Of a stretch of 62,000 nucleotides of DNA, positions 1 to 11,439 are shown piece by piece. Below the pieces are notes generated by a model. The model worked only from the letters and a program-made list of their open reading frames with translations. It was not told the DNA's origin and ran no database searches. The stretch spans positions 2,802,501-2,864,500 of the forward strand of contig NC_092577.1 in the NCBI RefSeq assembly GCF_037975245.1, given 5' to 3'. How positions within the stretch are numbered: the stretch's first letter is position 1; each line of letters starts with the position of its first letter. Position numbers and translations under genes: made by a program. This DNA is from Apostichopus japonicus (Eukaryota; Echinodermata; Holothuroidea; Aspidochirotida; Stichopodidae).

Positions 1-55
1 AAAGAAGGGGCATTTGACTACTATTGAGTTGGTTGACTTGGGACACACCGACCAC

Positions 56-1195
56 CATGGGCGGCGATCCTGGGGGGGGGGGGGAAGGGGGGATATATCC
101 CCCCATGAAAATGGGTGGAGGGGATGTAATACACCATATCCCCCCCACCAAATGCCAGGGATAAGAATATTTTCATGCCTACATTTATGCATCATCGTTA
201 ATGTACGGCTCTTTTTTAGCTTCATTTCTCGCCTACCATAAACGCAGTGCGATCTTTTCAAATAAAGCGTCTTTATAAAGCAAGAATAGTTGACTGTAGG
301 CTTCATTGGCCCTATAACAACAAAATGTATTATTGCGCCCACGGTATTGATATAGTACATATATGCACCCTCATAGTATTCATATAGGCCCTATAGTAGG
401 CCTACACACGCACATGTTCCCTCGAACAGCTGAGAATCTCAGGTTACCAGCAGGGGCGTATCCAGGGGGGCGCAACAGGCGCGCGCCCCCCCCTATTGGC
501 CGTCACCAAAAAAAAAAAAGTTTAGCAAAAAAAAAATTAAAAAAAAAAAAAAATTGATGACGACCTTTATGTGAGATGTCGGTGATCGCTCAACCCCCCC
601 CCCCTCCCGTGTGCTTTATTTTTTGTTTGTCAAAAAAAGGTTCTGGCGAAGTTCGGCGGCATAATAGTTTTAGAAACATAGATGGTAATTGTGTTTGTAT
701 TATCACTATAAACACTAAATGACATGCCAGCCATACTAAATTGTGCATTTTGTGTCCATATTTACTGGAAATGTTGCTTATTATTAAGGTCGAAAAATGG
801 ATCACATATGGCCATGGGCTGCGATCCTGGGTGGAGGGGGGATATATCCCCCCATGAAAATGGGTGGAGGGGATGTAATGCACCATATCCCCCCTCCCCC
901 ACCAAATGCCAGGGATAAGAATATTTTCATGCCTACATTTATGCATCTTCGTTAATGTACGGCTCTTTTTTAGCTTCATTTCTCGCCTACCATAAACGCA
1001 GTGCGATCTTTTCAAATAAAGCGTCTTTATAAAGCAAAAATAGTTGACTGTAGGCTTCATTGGCCCTATAACAACAAAATGTATTATTGCGCCCACGGTA
1101 TTGATATAGTACATATATGCACCCTCATAGTATTCATATAGGCCCTATAGTAGGCCTACACACGTACATGTTCCCTCGAACAGCTGAGAATCTCA
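56..1195. repeat. Duplicated ~385-bp repeat block (two copies)
   Basis: The stretch 56-440 is repeated at 813-1190 with few changes. Both copies start with a CATGGGC-type end and a G-rich tract and end at CAGCTGAGAATCTCA. Between them, at about 451, sits a terminus of the type CAGGGGCGTATCCAGG followed by C-rich and A-rich tracts, which is the inverse of the end of the 595-bp units downstream. No gene is seen. Basis: direct comparison within the window. Confidence 0.85.
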
Positions 1196-1199
1196 TGTA

Positions 1200-2852
1200 A
1201 CCAGGGTAATGCTTAATACACGTTTCACCTGGATGCCCTAGCAATCGGTACCTAGGAATGTAACTATGTGTAATTGTGTATTGCATGTGTATAGGCCTAT
1301 AATAGCCTGCATGAGGCCATTTTCTTCATCGAATAATATAACAGAGCTCTCGAACATTCTAACGTTGCGCCTGAAACAAGATTGACAGGGGCAATTTTCC
1401 CAAAATAACACCCGAAATTTAAAAAAAAAGTATTTTGGATCCTGATTATGAGATATTTCGGACATGACATCCCTATTTTAAAGTTGGGTATATGCCGCTT
1501 GGAAACCTCGGGAAGTGCCGTTTCCGGCCATCTAGAGGGTTTGTTAATCCCAAAATTTTCTTGTACGCTTCGCGCCAACTCATGGTGGCGCTACGCTTAG
1601 ATAGTCAACAAGGTCATACCCCCCCCCCCACTCGGAAGTACGGATCGCCGCCCATGCATATGACACCATTTTGCATTTCAGCCCTTCTTTGAAAGCAAAA
1701 ATTGTACACCCCTCCCCTTAGACCCATCCCCCAGGATGGCGATCATTCATGCCTGGCGCCCCCCCCCCCTATTGGAAAATCCTGGATACGCCCCTGACCA
1801 GGGTAATGCTTAATACACGTTTCACCTGGATGCCCTAGCAATCGGTACCTAGGAATGTAACTATGTGTAATTGTGTATTGCATGTGTATAGGCCTATAAT
1901 AGCCTGCATGAGGCCATTTTCTTCATCGAATAATATAAAAGAGCTCTCGAACATTCTAACGTTGCGCCTGAAACAAGATTGACAGGGGTAATTTTCCCAA
2001 AATAACACCTGAAATTTAAAAAAAAAAGTATTTTGGATCCTGATTATGAGATATTTCGGACATGACATCCCTATTTTAAAGTTGGGTATATGCCGCTTGG
2101 AAACCTCGGGAAGTGCCGTTTCCGGCCATCTAGAGGGTTTGTTAATGCCAAAATGTTCTTGTACGCTTCGCGCCAACTCATGGTGGCGCTACGCTTAGAT
2201 AGTCAACAAGGTCATATCCCCCCCACTCGGAAGTACGGATCGCCGCCCATGCATATGACACCATTTTGCATTTCAGCCCTTCTTTGAAAGCAAAAATTGT
2301 ACACCCCTCCCCTTAGACCCATCCCCCAGGACGGCGATCATTCATGCCTGGCGCCCCCCCCCCCTATTGGAAAATCCTGGATACGCCCCTGACCAGGGTA
2401 ATGCTTAATACACGTTTCACCTGGATGCCCTAGCAATCGGTACCTAGGAATGTAACTATGTGTAATTGTGTATTGCATGTGTATAGGCCTATAATAGCCT
2501 GCATGAGGCCATTTTCTTCATCGAATAATATAAAAGAGCTCTCGAACATTCTAACGTTGCGCCTGAAACAAGATTGACAGGGGTAATTTTCCCAAAATAA
2601 CACCTGAAATTTAAAAAAAAAAGTATTTTGGATCCTGATTATGAGATATTTCGGACATGACATCCCTATTTTAAAGTTGGGTATATGCCGCTTGGAAACC
2701 TCGGGAAGTGCCGTTTCCGGCCATCTAGAGGGTTTGTTAATGCCAAAATTTTCTTGTACGCTTCGCGCCAACTCATGGTGGCGCTACGCTTAGATAGTCA
2801 ACAAGGTCATATCCCCCCCCCCCCCACTCGGAAGTACGGATCGCCGCCCATG
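1200..2852. repeat. Tandem array of ~595-bp units with a hAT-type end
   Basis: Three head-to-tail units start at 1200, 1797 and 2392 (periods 597 and 595); the third is cut at about 2852. Each begins ACCAGGGTAATGCTTAATAC; the first two end in CCTGGATACGCCCCTG, a hAT-like terminus matching the inverted copy at 451. Each unit carries the GC-rich module (AGCGCCACCATGAGTTGGCG, read on the minus strand) found in several other elements here. The many small open frames are shared between units and are not taken as genes. Confidence 0.85.
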
Positions 2853-2879
2853 CCGACCACCAAAGCTATAAGTATAATA

Positions 2880-4640
2880 TAATAAACATAGATTAAGTTA
2901 CATGTAGTATTTTCTACTATATATATACGTTACGGTTAAATTCAAATGAACGCCAAACAAACATCAGATGGTGGGTTTACTATATACTTCCGATGATGGG
3001 CAATTAAAAAATTGATTTGATCACATCACTTTTTTCTATTTGTGCCTCATTAATAATGACCCTTGAATAAATAAAATCTAACAAACAGAAAGATCTACAC
3101 AATCTGTTAATTTTTTGGGATGGGGGAGGGGGGGGGGGAGTTATTGAGTGTTCCATAATTTATTTGAAATTAAAAACCAATGTGGGATTTAGTATAATCA
3201 AATAACATACCTTCTCAAGGTCGTAAAATTCATTAAGAGCTTATATATTTAACCAGAATGCGAAACGCATTTAGGGTTTCGATGGGTAATTCATTGCACT
3301 AGACTTCTGCTTTTTGTAAACCAAACATAAAGCTGTTACAATACAAATGTCCCAAACCAATATGTTGATGTATATTACACTATTGCGTGATAAACACAGG
3401 TCAGTCTACTGTACGTGCATGGCAATACACACCTCCCCCCCCCCCCCCCAAAAAAAAATAGGGGTCATGTATTCAATGTTATGAACCCACACACCAAGTA
3501 TGAGAAGTAGCCACGATTTCCATCGTTGAACAAAGTAAACCATGTCGCAGAATCATAAACAAGCAGCTATAGGCATACTGTAATGTCTCAAGCAATTAAA
3601 AATAAAAAAAATCTGAAAAGAAACCTATGAAGGTAGCTTGGCTACTGCTACATTATGCTCCTATAGTACTAGGCATATTCTAAATACAGTAGCTAGGTGT
3701 GCGCGAGTCCTAAGCCTATACAGTACCTCACTGCTACGTTGAACAGCTATACTCGATAAGCGCGACTTCGTACATTTGCCCAATTATTTATCTTGTCCTT
3801 TAGCTGCAGATTGGCGCACGATAAAATATCGCTATTTATTCCATTACACTGCCTTTATCTAAGCGATCTTTTTACGCAATGAAAATCTGAGATTGTAAGA
3901 GCATCTATCAAAAACAGCAAACTTGTCTCAAAACTCCTTAAACTGTTGTATACTTTGCGAATTATGACTGATATCCATTGGGAAAATGCCTTAATAATGT
4001 AGAAATAATTTAGGAGATGTTTTGGTATTCTGACTGGTATTCTTCACGTTGCTGTGTTAACGAACCCAATTTTACCCTACCGTTGCTAGCCTAGACTACA
4101 TAAATTGCCCATAGTCCTAGCCAGGTTTGTTCGAGTTGTCCCATAATCATAACCGCGACGAAATCGAACGTTACTTTTAAGGCATAGCTATGCTGAAACT
4201 GGTGGAAGAGACTTCATAACTTGAGATCAATAGCCGATCCAGACACAGCTCGTGAACTCACTGCCAAAACTAAGACCGTTTTACACAATTAATTCGCATT
4301 GAGATTGGTCATAGTCAAAATCTAACTAGACGAAATGTTAAGTTTAATAAACGGCGCCTGGTCATTTCCCAACGAAACTACATCCAGCGTGAAATGCGAC
4401 GGAAAACGTCCAATAGCACCGCTGTATGTATAGAGAGTTAACCTTTTGCACGCAATGTATGTAGCAAAAATAAACACCGGAGCGACACTATGAAGCCTAT
4501 GCAGATTTCCGTGGGTCTTGGTTGGATTCTACGGATGCCCATAAGCTTATTTCCAATTGCAAACAGCTTCCTATTCGTATGAGGGGTAACGCACATGTAA
4601 TCTGATAGGCTGGTCGGTGGGAGATACGGTAGCTTATAGA
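2880..4640. other. Unassigned AT-rich intergenic stretch
   Basis: No exon, RNA gene or recognisable element was found on either strand here, apart from poly-G near 3128 and poly-C near 3433. It is the longest unassigned stretch at the left end. Confidence 0.5.
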
Positions 4641-5090
4641 ACAAGGTTTCCACAATTTGGCGTCTGGTGACTCCAAATGACTTTTGGCCTCCATAAAAAA
4701 ATATATGCTCCTTGCACTGAACGTGTCACAAGTACATACGGTACTTTATATGAAATTCATCCAAGCTTCCTTTCTTGAGATAGCGTGTTGACAATGTTTT
4801 CAAATGTTGACCCCTAGTGACCCCCAATGAACTTTGACATCCACAAAAAAAAACAATAGGCTTCTTTTTCTTAATGTGGTACTTCACACGAAATACCAGT
4901 TTGATCTAAGCTTTCCTTCTTGAGATATCGTGTTTACAAGGCTTTCACGATTTGACCCCTGGTGACCCCAAATGACCTTTGAACTTATCTATAAACGATA
5001 GGTTTCTTCTACTTAATGTGGTACACCTACTCACCAAATATGAGATTGCTCCAAGCTTCCCTTCTTGAGATATTGTATAGCGTGAAATGC
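4640..5090. repeat. Degenerate dispersed repeat with GGTGACCCC / GACCTTTGA motifs
   Basis: Diverged subunits carry phrases such as GGTGACCCCAAATGACCTTTG and CTTCTTGAGATATNGTGT. The same phrases recur in CHTF18 introns at 30.3-30.6, 32.2-32.6 and 42.0-42.9 kb, so this is one dispersed family. No coding role is seen. Confidence 0.6.
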
Positions 5091-5118
5091 TATATTTATA
5101 TTTTTTATTTTATTTTTT

Positions 5119-5465
5119 GTGGTTTTTTACCCTGTCTTTTATCAGGTTTTACTTTTACTGCTGTTGTTATTACTTTTAGGTTTTCTTAAGTTTGGTATTT
5201 TTATATTCCAGGTTTTGGTTCTTTTGTGCAGTCCTCTTAAGCATGTTTTACTTCTACTTTTACTGCTGTTGTTATTACTTTTAGGTTTTCTTATGTTTGG
5301 TAATTTTATATTCCAAGATTTGGTTCTTTTGTACAGTGCTCTTGAGCATGTTTCACTTCTACTTTTATTGCTGTTGTTATTACTTTAAGGTCTTCTTAAG
5401 TTTGGTAATTTTATATTCATGGTATTGGTTCTTTTGTACAGTGCTCTTGAGCATGTTTTATTTCA
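5119..5465. repeat. Tandem repeat, ~105-bp unit, about three copies
   Basis: The phrase TGCTGTTGTTATTACTTT recurs at 5159, 5264 and 5369, a period of 105 bp. The low-complexity Leu/Phe-rich frames here result from the repeat and are not genes. Confidence 0.8.
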
Positions 5466-5795
5466 TGATAACAGCACTTTAATATATGGTATTTATTATA
5501 TATTTATTATATACAAGCGAGGTGTCACCCCCCCCCCCCCCCACCCGCACACAAACACACGCCCATACACTCATCCGCTAGCCTGACTGCATAAGTTACG
5601 ATTATCATCGAAACAAAAAATGACTGTATTTTGTATTATGCATTCATCGTCCCTACCTTTTGTTATATTTTAACCTTAAACCGAATCAAGGTCGGCCGTG
5701 CCCTTTTGGTATTTAATCACTGTAGGCCTATTGTCTGTAAAGTTCCGTCTCTGAATTTAGGTTCAATGAAATATTTTGAAATAAGCAACTTTACC

Positions 5796-5830
5796 CATGG
5801 AGGTAAAAACAGTCTGTTTTTACCTCCATG
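5796..5830. mobile_element. 35-bp perfect palindrome with 7-bp flanking duplication
   Basis: Left arm CATGGAGGTAAAAACAG (17 bp), a one-base spacer T, then the exact reverse complement CTGTTTTTACCTCCATG. It is flanked on both sides by CTTTACC (5789-5795 and 5831-5837). The structure is that of an inserted element consisting only of its two terminal inverted repeats. Compare 10445, 21435 and 50287. Confidence 0.7.
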
Positions 5831-5996
5831 CTTTACCGGATCACTTGTCCAAAGTATGTGGTATTTAAAAAACACTATTAAAGGTTATCATCATTTTAAT
5901 TCATAGTGTGTTTCGGTTAAGTACAAAAACACTCAAATCAATAGTGTATGTAATAAAGGAGCCATTCAACTTTTGAGTTAACAGGGGCTTGTATAT

Positions 5997-7018
5997 TACG
6001 GGCGGCCATTTGGGCAAAAATACAACGATGAAACAAATAAACAAGAAAGAAAATTGAAAAAGAAGAAATATTCAAAATGAAACAAACACATGTAACACCA
6101 ATGTAAAACTTGTGAAATGCTACACTTACAAAAGAGAAATAAAGATAAAACACAATTATGTAGCGAAACATATCAAACACATGCAACCGAAGGTTAATGG
6201 AGTGTTAGCTCAGTGGTTAACACCCGGTGCCTTTCAATCGGTCCCCGGTTCGAGTCACTCCCAAATTAATGTATGTCGTCCAGTTACAGAGTTGTTGACA
6301 ATTAACAATTCATAATCATGGACGTTTAATATGAACGTAAGATACTGACTTCGGTCAGCTTGCGGCTTTGATAAGCCAATGAGGCTTCTTCGCGAGTTCC
6401 TGCTTGCAGGAGGATCTAATATATATATATACATATACATACATAAACAAGGAGCACTGGGAAGTCAAAATTTGATCCACTTGTCAGAACAAAAAGATGA
6501 ATCGCCACCATCAAAAGAAGATGGTTTGTAAGCAAAAGAACATTCACACGAAATCAAAACGAACGTTCACGTAAAAACGAACGAACTCATATGAAATAAA
6601 ATGACAGATGCAGCTGGTTTGACGGTTTTTCTTGACCGTGGTATATTACGAAATGTAGTTACGACATCTTGTATGTACGACACATCTGTCCAACCACGCT
6701 GCATCGTGCTTCACAAGGTAAGTGAACTGTGTGGGCTAATCGTCCTGTTGTCCATAGTGTCCACAAGGGAATTTTTAACCGGGGCAGAGGCAGACGATGC
6801 TGTTCCTTTTGATTATGTCCCAATGTTCATTTTGATTCTGTCCCAAAGTTCGTTTTGATTTATGGGGAAAACTTTCAATCGTGGGGGCGAACATTCAGTT
6901 AGTCCAGGCAGTCATGTCGTTTATCTATATTATTATTATTGTTCCTTTTCATCTTTGTTCTTGTCTGTTTGTCTCTTGTTTCATCGTTGTATTTTTTTTG
7001 CCCAAATGGCTGCCCGTA
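5997..7018. mobile_element. ~1-kb element with inverted ends
   Basis: The left end TACGGGCGGCCATTTGGGC, continuing to ATACAACGATGAAAC, reappears inverted at 6930-7018 with few changes. GTATAT flanks both sides (5991-5996, 7019-7024), which could be a 6-bp duplication; a TA duplication is also possible if the repeat is extended outward. No transposase is visible, so the element is non-autonomous. It contains a SINE at 6199. Superfamily not assigned. Confidence 0.6.
6199..6419 (+). repeat. tRNA-derived SINE, copy 1
   Basis: The head (6199-6261) resembles a tRNA gene: GGAGTGTTAGCTCAGTGG (A-box region), CCGGTTCGAGTC (B box), and closing acceptor strand CACTCC. It is too short for a normal tRNA and continues into a ~160-bp body ending CCTGCTTGCAGGAGGATC. 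The same body is at 20252-20472 and 29719-29937 in reverse orientation. Known for the class: transcription from the internal promoter by RNA polymerase III and mobilisation by a LINE. Confidence 0.85.
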
Positions 7019-7502
7019 GTATATGGTATGAGACTCTAAAGATATGATGAAGTATTGTTAGAAACATTTAGATGCTCAAACGAAGCGGGAGCTTCGATCC
7101 GTTTCCATGTTTCGAGGGGCAAACTTATCGATAGAAATCGTCCGTGAATACAAATGCACTTGGTCAGACGTAAACGCAAATTGGCTTTAAGATATAGCCT
7201 ACCTCCTTTCTTAACGACTACCACCAACCGCTATCACACCCCCCCCCCCCCAAAAAAAAATATGATAGATTAAAACTTTCTCTTGATTAATTCAAACAGC
7301 TTTTGAGTTAGTTTTATTTGTTCGATATGTTTATCCATAAACTTAGCATGTAATATAACAAACTGTTTCGTAAGATATGAAAAGCCAATACTGGGTCGAT
7401 GTCCCACATTCCAATCATATTTGGACGACATCGTATTCTAAGTTTGTTTTCATTCCCTACTGTAGAAGCTGAGAACTAAGAGTTGTTATAGTCAGTATAA
7501 CC

Positions 7503-7876
7503 CAGTGGCGTAGGAAGGTACTTTTGAGTGGGGGGGGGGCTGAAGACTGATGGCCAGCCTGGGGGAGGGGTCTAAGGGGAGGGGGTGTCCCCCTCCCCTT
7601 TGGAATTTTTTGCATTTCCAGGTGGCCTCAGATTCAATTTGGTGCAATATAGCACACTTCAACACCCACTCCATTTTGTAAACTTAATTTTGTATTTTCA
7701 CCTGGCCTTAGATGCAATTTGGTGCTCCAAATGAGATTTTTTTTTTCTCATTTGGAAATGAAAAGGGGTTTTCTAACTTGCGAACCGGGGGGGCGGAATG
7801 ATACTTCCGCCCCTCCACATTTTTCACTGGGGGGGGGGGCTGGCGCCCCCCAGCCCCCCCGGTTCCTACGCCCTTG
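7503..7876. mobile_element. hAT-type MITE, family 1, copy A (374 bp)
   Basis: The ends are CAGTGGCGTAGGAAG and CCTACGCCCTTG, imperfect inverted repeats. The flanks are identical 8-bp duplications GTATAACC (7495-7502, 7877-7884). The 8-bp duplication and CA..TG ends fit the hAT superfamily. The interior is non-coding with long G/C runs. Near-identical copies sit at 46539 and 59201. Confidence 0.88.
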
Positions 7877-8448
7877 GTATAACCTAACGTTATAGGCTGC
7901 AGTAGCCTAAACTATATGTTAGTATAGGCTATATCAAGCTATGATCATGCATGCATGTGGCTCTCAAGGGCGGCGGAAGCACTTTGAATCTGGGGGGGGG
8001 GCACCGACGTCGAAGGGCACTTTGCAGAAATTTGATTGGACTGATGCAGCCTGATATTTAGTACCCTTTATAACTCTTATTGTATTATCTTATTTGCGTA
8101 TACACATCACTCCATCAACGCCCCCCCCCCCACCCCCAAGGAAAAAATGCATACTAGCACTGCAATATCCAATGTGCAAATTGGGAAACAAGGAACAAGT
8201 TTTCTTTCGAGACAAAATGAGATGAAATCATTATAAAGTCCCTGCACACGCGATCGATACATGCATGAAAGCAAATGAAATATGTCAAAATACGAAAGGA
8301 TGGGGTAGGTTATGGGATATTAAAACTATCAATGGCTTCTGCTTATTAAAGAGTTACAATATAATATAGCAATGCATTTTTGGAAATGCATTAGAATTTT
8401 TTTTTTGAAATTGAATATGCATAATGGCACTCACCAGAATGTTAGAAG

Positions 8449-8838
8449 CAGTTGCGGAGCTAGGGGTATTGATCAGGGGGTCGAGAATGGTCAGTAGGGG
8501 CGCTTTCGACACTATCTAAGCGGAGCGCCACCACAGGTTGGCGCGAAGCGTACAGAAATTTTATGAGTCAAGATACTCCCTAGATCGCCGGAAATGACCC
8601 TTTCCGGGCCTTGCTAATTTGCAGATAAACGAAGAATAAATAGGTGTCATCGCCATTTTGTCAGAAAATTACACCAACAAAACGTGACAAATGTCAATAG
8701 GTAGATGAGAGCGCAATTAAAAAGTCAATAATCGCGAATAAGTGAAAAGTGGTAAAAAGCTGAAAAGGGCACAAGCCGTCCATTTGAGTCCGTCAGGGGG
8801 ACATCCGCCCCCCTGACTGTATGGACGCTCCGCCACTG
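8449..8838. mobile_element. hAT-type MITE, family 2, copy 1 (390 bp)
   Basis: The ends are CAGTTGCGGAGC and GCTCCGCCACTG. The flanks GTTAGAAG and GTTACAAA agree at 6 of 8 positions, a decayed duplication. The interior holds the module AGCGGAGCGCCACCACAGG...TTGGCGCGAAGCG. Related copies are at 49965-51060 and 52416-52821. Confidence 0.75.
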
Positions 8839-8971
8839 GTTACAAACCTTGTGGTAGTAAACATTTAAAACTTCCCGAAATATTTCATTCGACGTGGGTT
8901 TCGCTTTGTAAACTCTTTAGCGATGTCCCGTGTAACTAATCCGTCCGTTCTTGCTTTATGGATATGAAGCA

Positions 8972-9196
8972 TTAGCATATTATTATACCGTTTTCACCAA
9001 TCGTGCTCCGCAAGTATGTCTTTATCCTGCGTTGTACAGAGAAGGATCTCTCTCCGGAGGCTGCGCTCATTGGTGCCAGTAGGTGTATGTGTATTAGGCA
9101 GAGAATATTCGGAATAGCCAGGCGAATGTCATTGTGGTCAGACAGGAGAGATACTAACAATTTTTTCCATTCGATATAGCTTTGAGTTTGACCCAC
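8972..9196 (-). pseudogene. hAT transposase C-terminal remnant (hATC domain)
   Basis: A 74-residue open frame on the minus strand contains SAASGERSFSVQRRIKTYLR, the conserved start of the hAT dimerisation domain (pattern A-S-x-E-R-x-F-S ... I-K-T-x-L-R-S-T), followed by STIGENG. In the family this domain is at the transposase C-terminus and mediates dimerisation. The catalytic D/E residues and the BED finger are absent, and no longer frame lies upstream, so the gene is dead. It sits inside the decayed hAT element at 7975-9325. Strong for domain identity; family of origin inferred from position. Confidence 0.8.
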
Positions 9197-9593
9197 AGAA
9201 ATTCATTAATAGTTCTAAATTAGGATTAGATCTCTTACTGAAATATCGCTGACCTAATAAGGTGATCAAGAGTACAATTTTTATGTAGAAAAAGGGCACA
9301 TTTTTCACCTGAGGAAAAGTGGACAAGTGATGTTAAAAATTGTTCAAGCATAAGTTCTGTTTCCAGACTCCATTACCATCAGATACATCACAAAATATAT
9401 CCAAATTTGACAAATTCATGTCGCTTTACAGAGTGCTATGGGGATGTTGTTTTTACCTAAGGCTGCAGAATATTTCAGGTATGTTTGTTAAGCTACCGAT
9501 GACAGCCAATGTATATCCTATTTAAATCTATAGCCTATCTTATTCGACTTTACGAAGTTATGAAATTGAGAGAAAGGTGAAAGATGCGATAGT

Positions 9594-10203
9594 TCATTCG
9601 TCCGTTCGTGCATTTGTTCATTCGTTCGTTTATTTTTTCCTTCTTTCATTCGTTCGTTCGTTCGTTCGTTCATTCGTTCATTCGTTCGTTTGATCGTTCG
9701 TTTATCGTTCGTTTATCGTTCATTCGTTCGTTCACTCGTTCATTCGTTCATTTGTCCATTCGTCGTTCGTTCATTTGTTCATTCGTTCATTCGTTCGTTC
9801 GTTCATTTCTTCCGTCCGTCCATCCGTCCATCAAGTCGTTCGTTCGTTCGTTTGTTCATTCAGTCGTTCGTTCGTTTGTTCATTCGTTCGTTTGTTCATT
9901 CTTGCATTCTTGTATTCGTCCGTTCGTTCATTTGTTCATTCGTTCGTTTGTTCGTTCGTTCGTTCATTCGTTCATTCGTTCATTTGTGCATTCGTCCATT
10001 CGTCCGTTCGTTCATTCATTCATTCGTTCATTCTTTCCTTCTTTCATTCGTTCGTTCGTTCGTCCATTCGTCCGTTCGTTCATTCATTCATTCGTTCATT
10101 CTTTCCTTCTTTCATTCGTTCGTTCGTTCGTTCGTTCGTTCGTTCGTTCGTTCGTTCGTTCGTTCGTTCGTTCGTTCGTTCGTTCGTCCATTCATTTATA
10201 CAT
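9594..10203. repeat. (TTCG/TTCA)n tetranucleotide microsatellite, ~600 bp
   Basis: A long array of TTCG and TTCA units, nearly pure TTCG near 10125-10190. All three plus-strand frames are open because the repeat has no stop codons; the Phe/Val/Arg/Ser/His-rich translations are artefacts. Confidence 0.95.
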
Positions 10204-10312
10204 CCATTATTACACATTCACTGAGTTCTTAAAGTAAGGTTTGAATCTAATTTTAGGTGCTAAAAAGCTATAAGATATACCTAAAGAATGTAATGACCAA
10301 ACTAACCACTGT

Positions 10313-10648
10313 ATTTCAAACCGCGTGCCGCCCTCTGCAAAGTTAACTTTCCGTTGCTTGAAAGTGAAGTTTTTTTCTTATTGCTACAAAAGGCAGACAG
10401 TAATGAAAAGTGATACCTTGTTATCTTTTATCTGGACCTGAGATCAGGGAGTTCCATAATAACTCCCTGCTGAGATGTCCATCGCTGTTATGTTCACTGT
10501 GTTATGGGTATTGACCGTAGCTGCATGTAGTGACTGTACACTAGTGTCTATATACCGGTGGTAGCAAGCTGTGTTACACTTCAGTCGAAACTAGGTCGGA
10601 TTACCGGCATGAGACGTTTCTTTGTGCGCGAGTCTTCACACCCTTTAA
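10313..10648. mobile_element. TTAA-type MITE, copy 1 (reverse orientation)
   Basis: Matches the complete copy at 15980-16339 in reverse orientation. It ends ...GCGCGAGTCTTCACACCC then TTTAA at 10644-10648; the left end is eroded. It carries a 25-bp palindromic insertion at 10445 that the other copies lack. A TTAA target suggests piggyBac- or Kolobok-type mobilisation, but no transposase is seen. Confidence 0.75.
10445..10469. mobile_element. 25-bp palindromic insertion with 7-bp duplication
   Basis: Arms CAGGGAGTT and AACTCCCTG surround a 7-base centre. CTGAGAT flanks both sides (10438-10444, 10470-10476). The homologous positions in the MITE copies at 15980 and 35932 have a single copy of this heptamer and no palindrome, so this is an insertion with target duplication. 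Confidence 0.75.
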
Positions 10649-11040
10649 TGTGAAGGGGGAGGGGCGGGTGTAACTTAAAGTGAATGGGGTGGGGTGAAGT
10701 GGTGCGGATTAAAGGGAAGAGGTAGGGAGAACGGTCCACCAGAAAATACCATTTCTGTTACATATTTCTTCCCAAGGACAATTTTGTGAGTCAATACTAT
10801 CGCCCGTTACTTTACCCATATACACTAAGTAATCAATTCAATAAATTATCACTTTCACTTCCTACCAAAAGGATTAAAACAGTGGAGCCATTAACATGAC
10901 CTACATGATAGCATTGCTGTTAATCCGCGTTGACATTGGCATGCCGTTCTTGAAATTATGGAAGGGAAAACAGTGAGAAGGTAACAGGTTATGATAGTAG
11001 TGGTACTATTAGACATCACAGATTTACAAACGGACAGTTC

Positions 11041-11205
11041 CCGTTTATGCAGACAGGATTGAGCGCTTTGAAACGTTGTTTTAAGCGCTATATAAATGTA
11101 ATTCATTATGATCATTATTATTATAATTATTATTATTACTTTTATTATTATTATAATAATAATAATAATAATAATGATAATAATAATAATAATAATAATA
11201 ATAAT

Positions 11206-11280
<75 letters not shown>

Positions 11281-11385
11281 TATAATAATAATAATAATAA
11301 TAATAATTATAATAATTATAATAATTATAATAATTATTATAATTGTTATTATTATTATTTTTTTTTTTTTTTTTTTTTTTTTCGA
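11041..11385. repeat. LINE-type 3' tail leading into a (TAA)n microsatellite
   Basis: TTTAAGCGCTATATAAATGTAA is the sort of 3' end found on CR1/L2-like LINEs, compare GGCGCTATATAAGTCTC after the LINE fragment at 22740. It runs directly into ~265 bp of TAA/ATT repeats and a poly-T run. The Asn-, Ile- and Tyr-rich frames are artefacts. Confidence 0.8.
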
Positions 11386-11439
11386 ACGTTCGTTCATGAG
11401 TGGTAATCATGGAGATTCGAGACCATTCAGACCCATAAT

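Larger units (their letters stand above)
7975..9325. mobile_element. Decayed hAT element, parent of the 50340-51009 element
   Basis: The left end CAAGGGCGGCGGAAGC and ~260 bp match the start of the complete element at 50340. The stretch 9145-9325 matches that element's right part (TTTGAGTTTGACCCACAGAA and GTAGAAAAAGGGCACATTTT). Between them lie a transposase remnant (8972-9196, minus) and a family-2 MITE (8449-8838). The right terminus is missing. Inference: a broken longer, once-autonomous member of the family. Confidence 0.7.

Noticed and set aside
1835-2771. Repeated 113-residue minus-strand frames (MARSVQE...)
   Set aside because: Identical frames arise from tandem 595-bp units; the MARSVQENFG start is the GC-rich hAT module in translation and also appears at 52168 on the other strand.
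6199-6261. Possible functional tRNA gene
   Set aside because: Too short for a tRNA, no plausible anticodon arm, and it continues into a body shared with two other copies; it is a SINE head.
9594-10237. Three long plus-strand open frames rich in Phe, Val, Arg, Ser and His
   Set aside because: They are translations of a (TTCG/TTCA)n array without stop codons in any frame.
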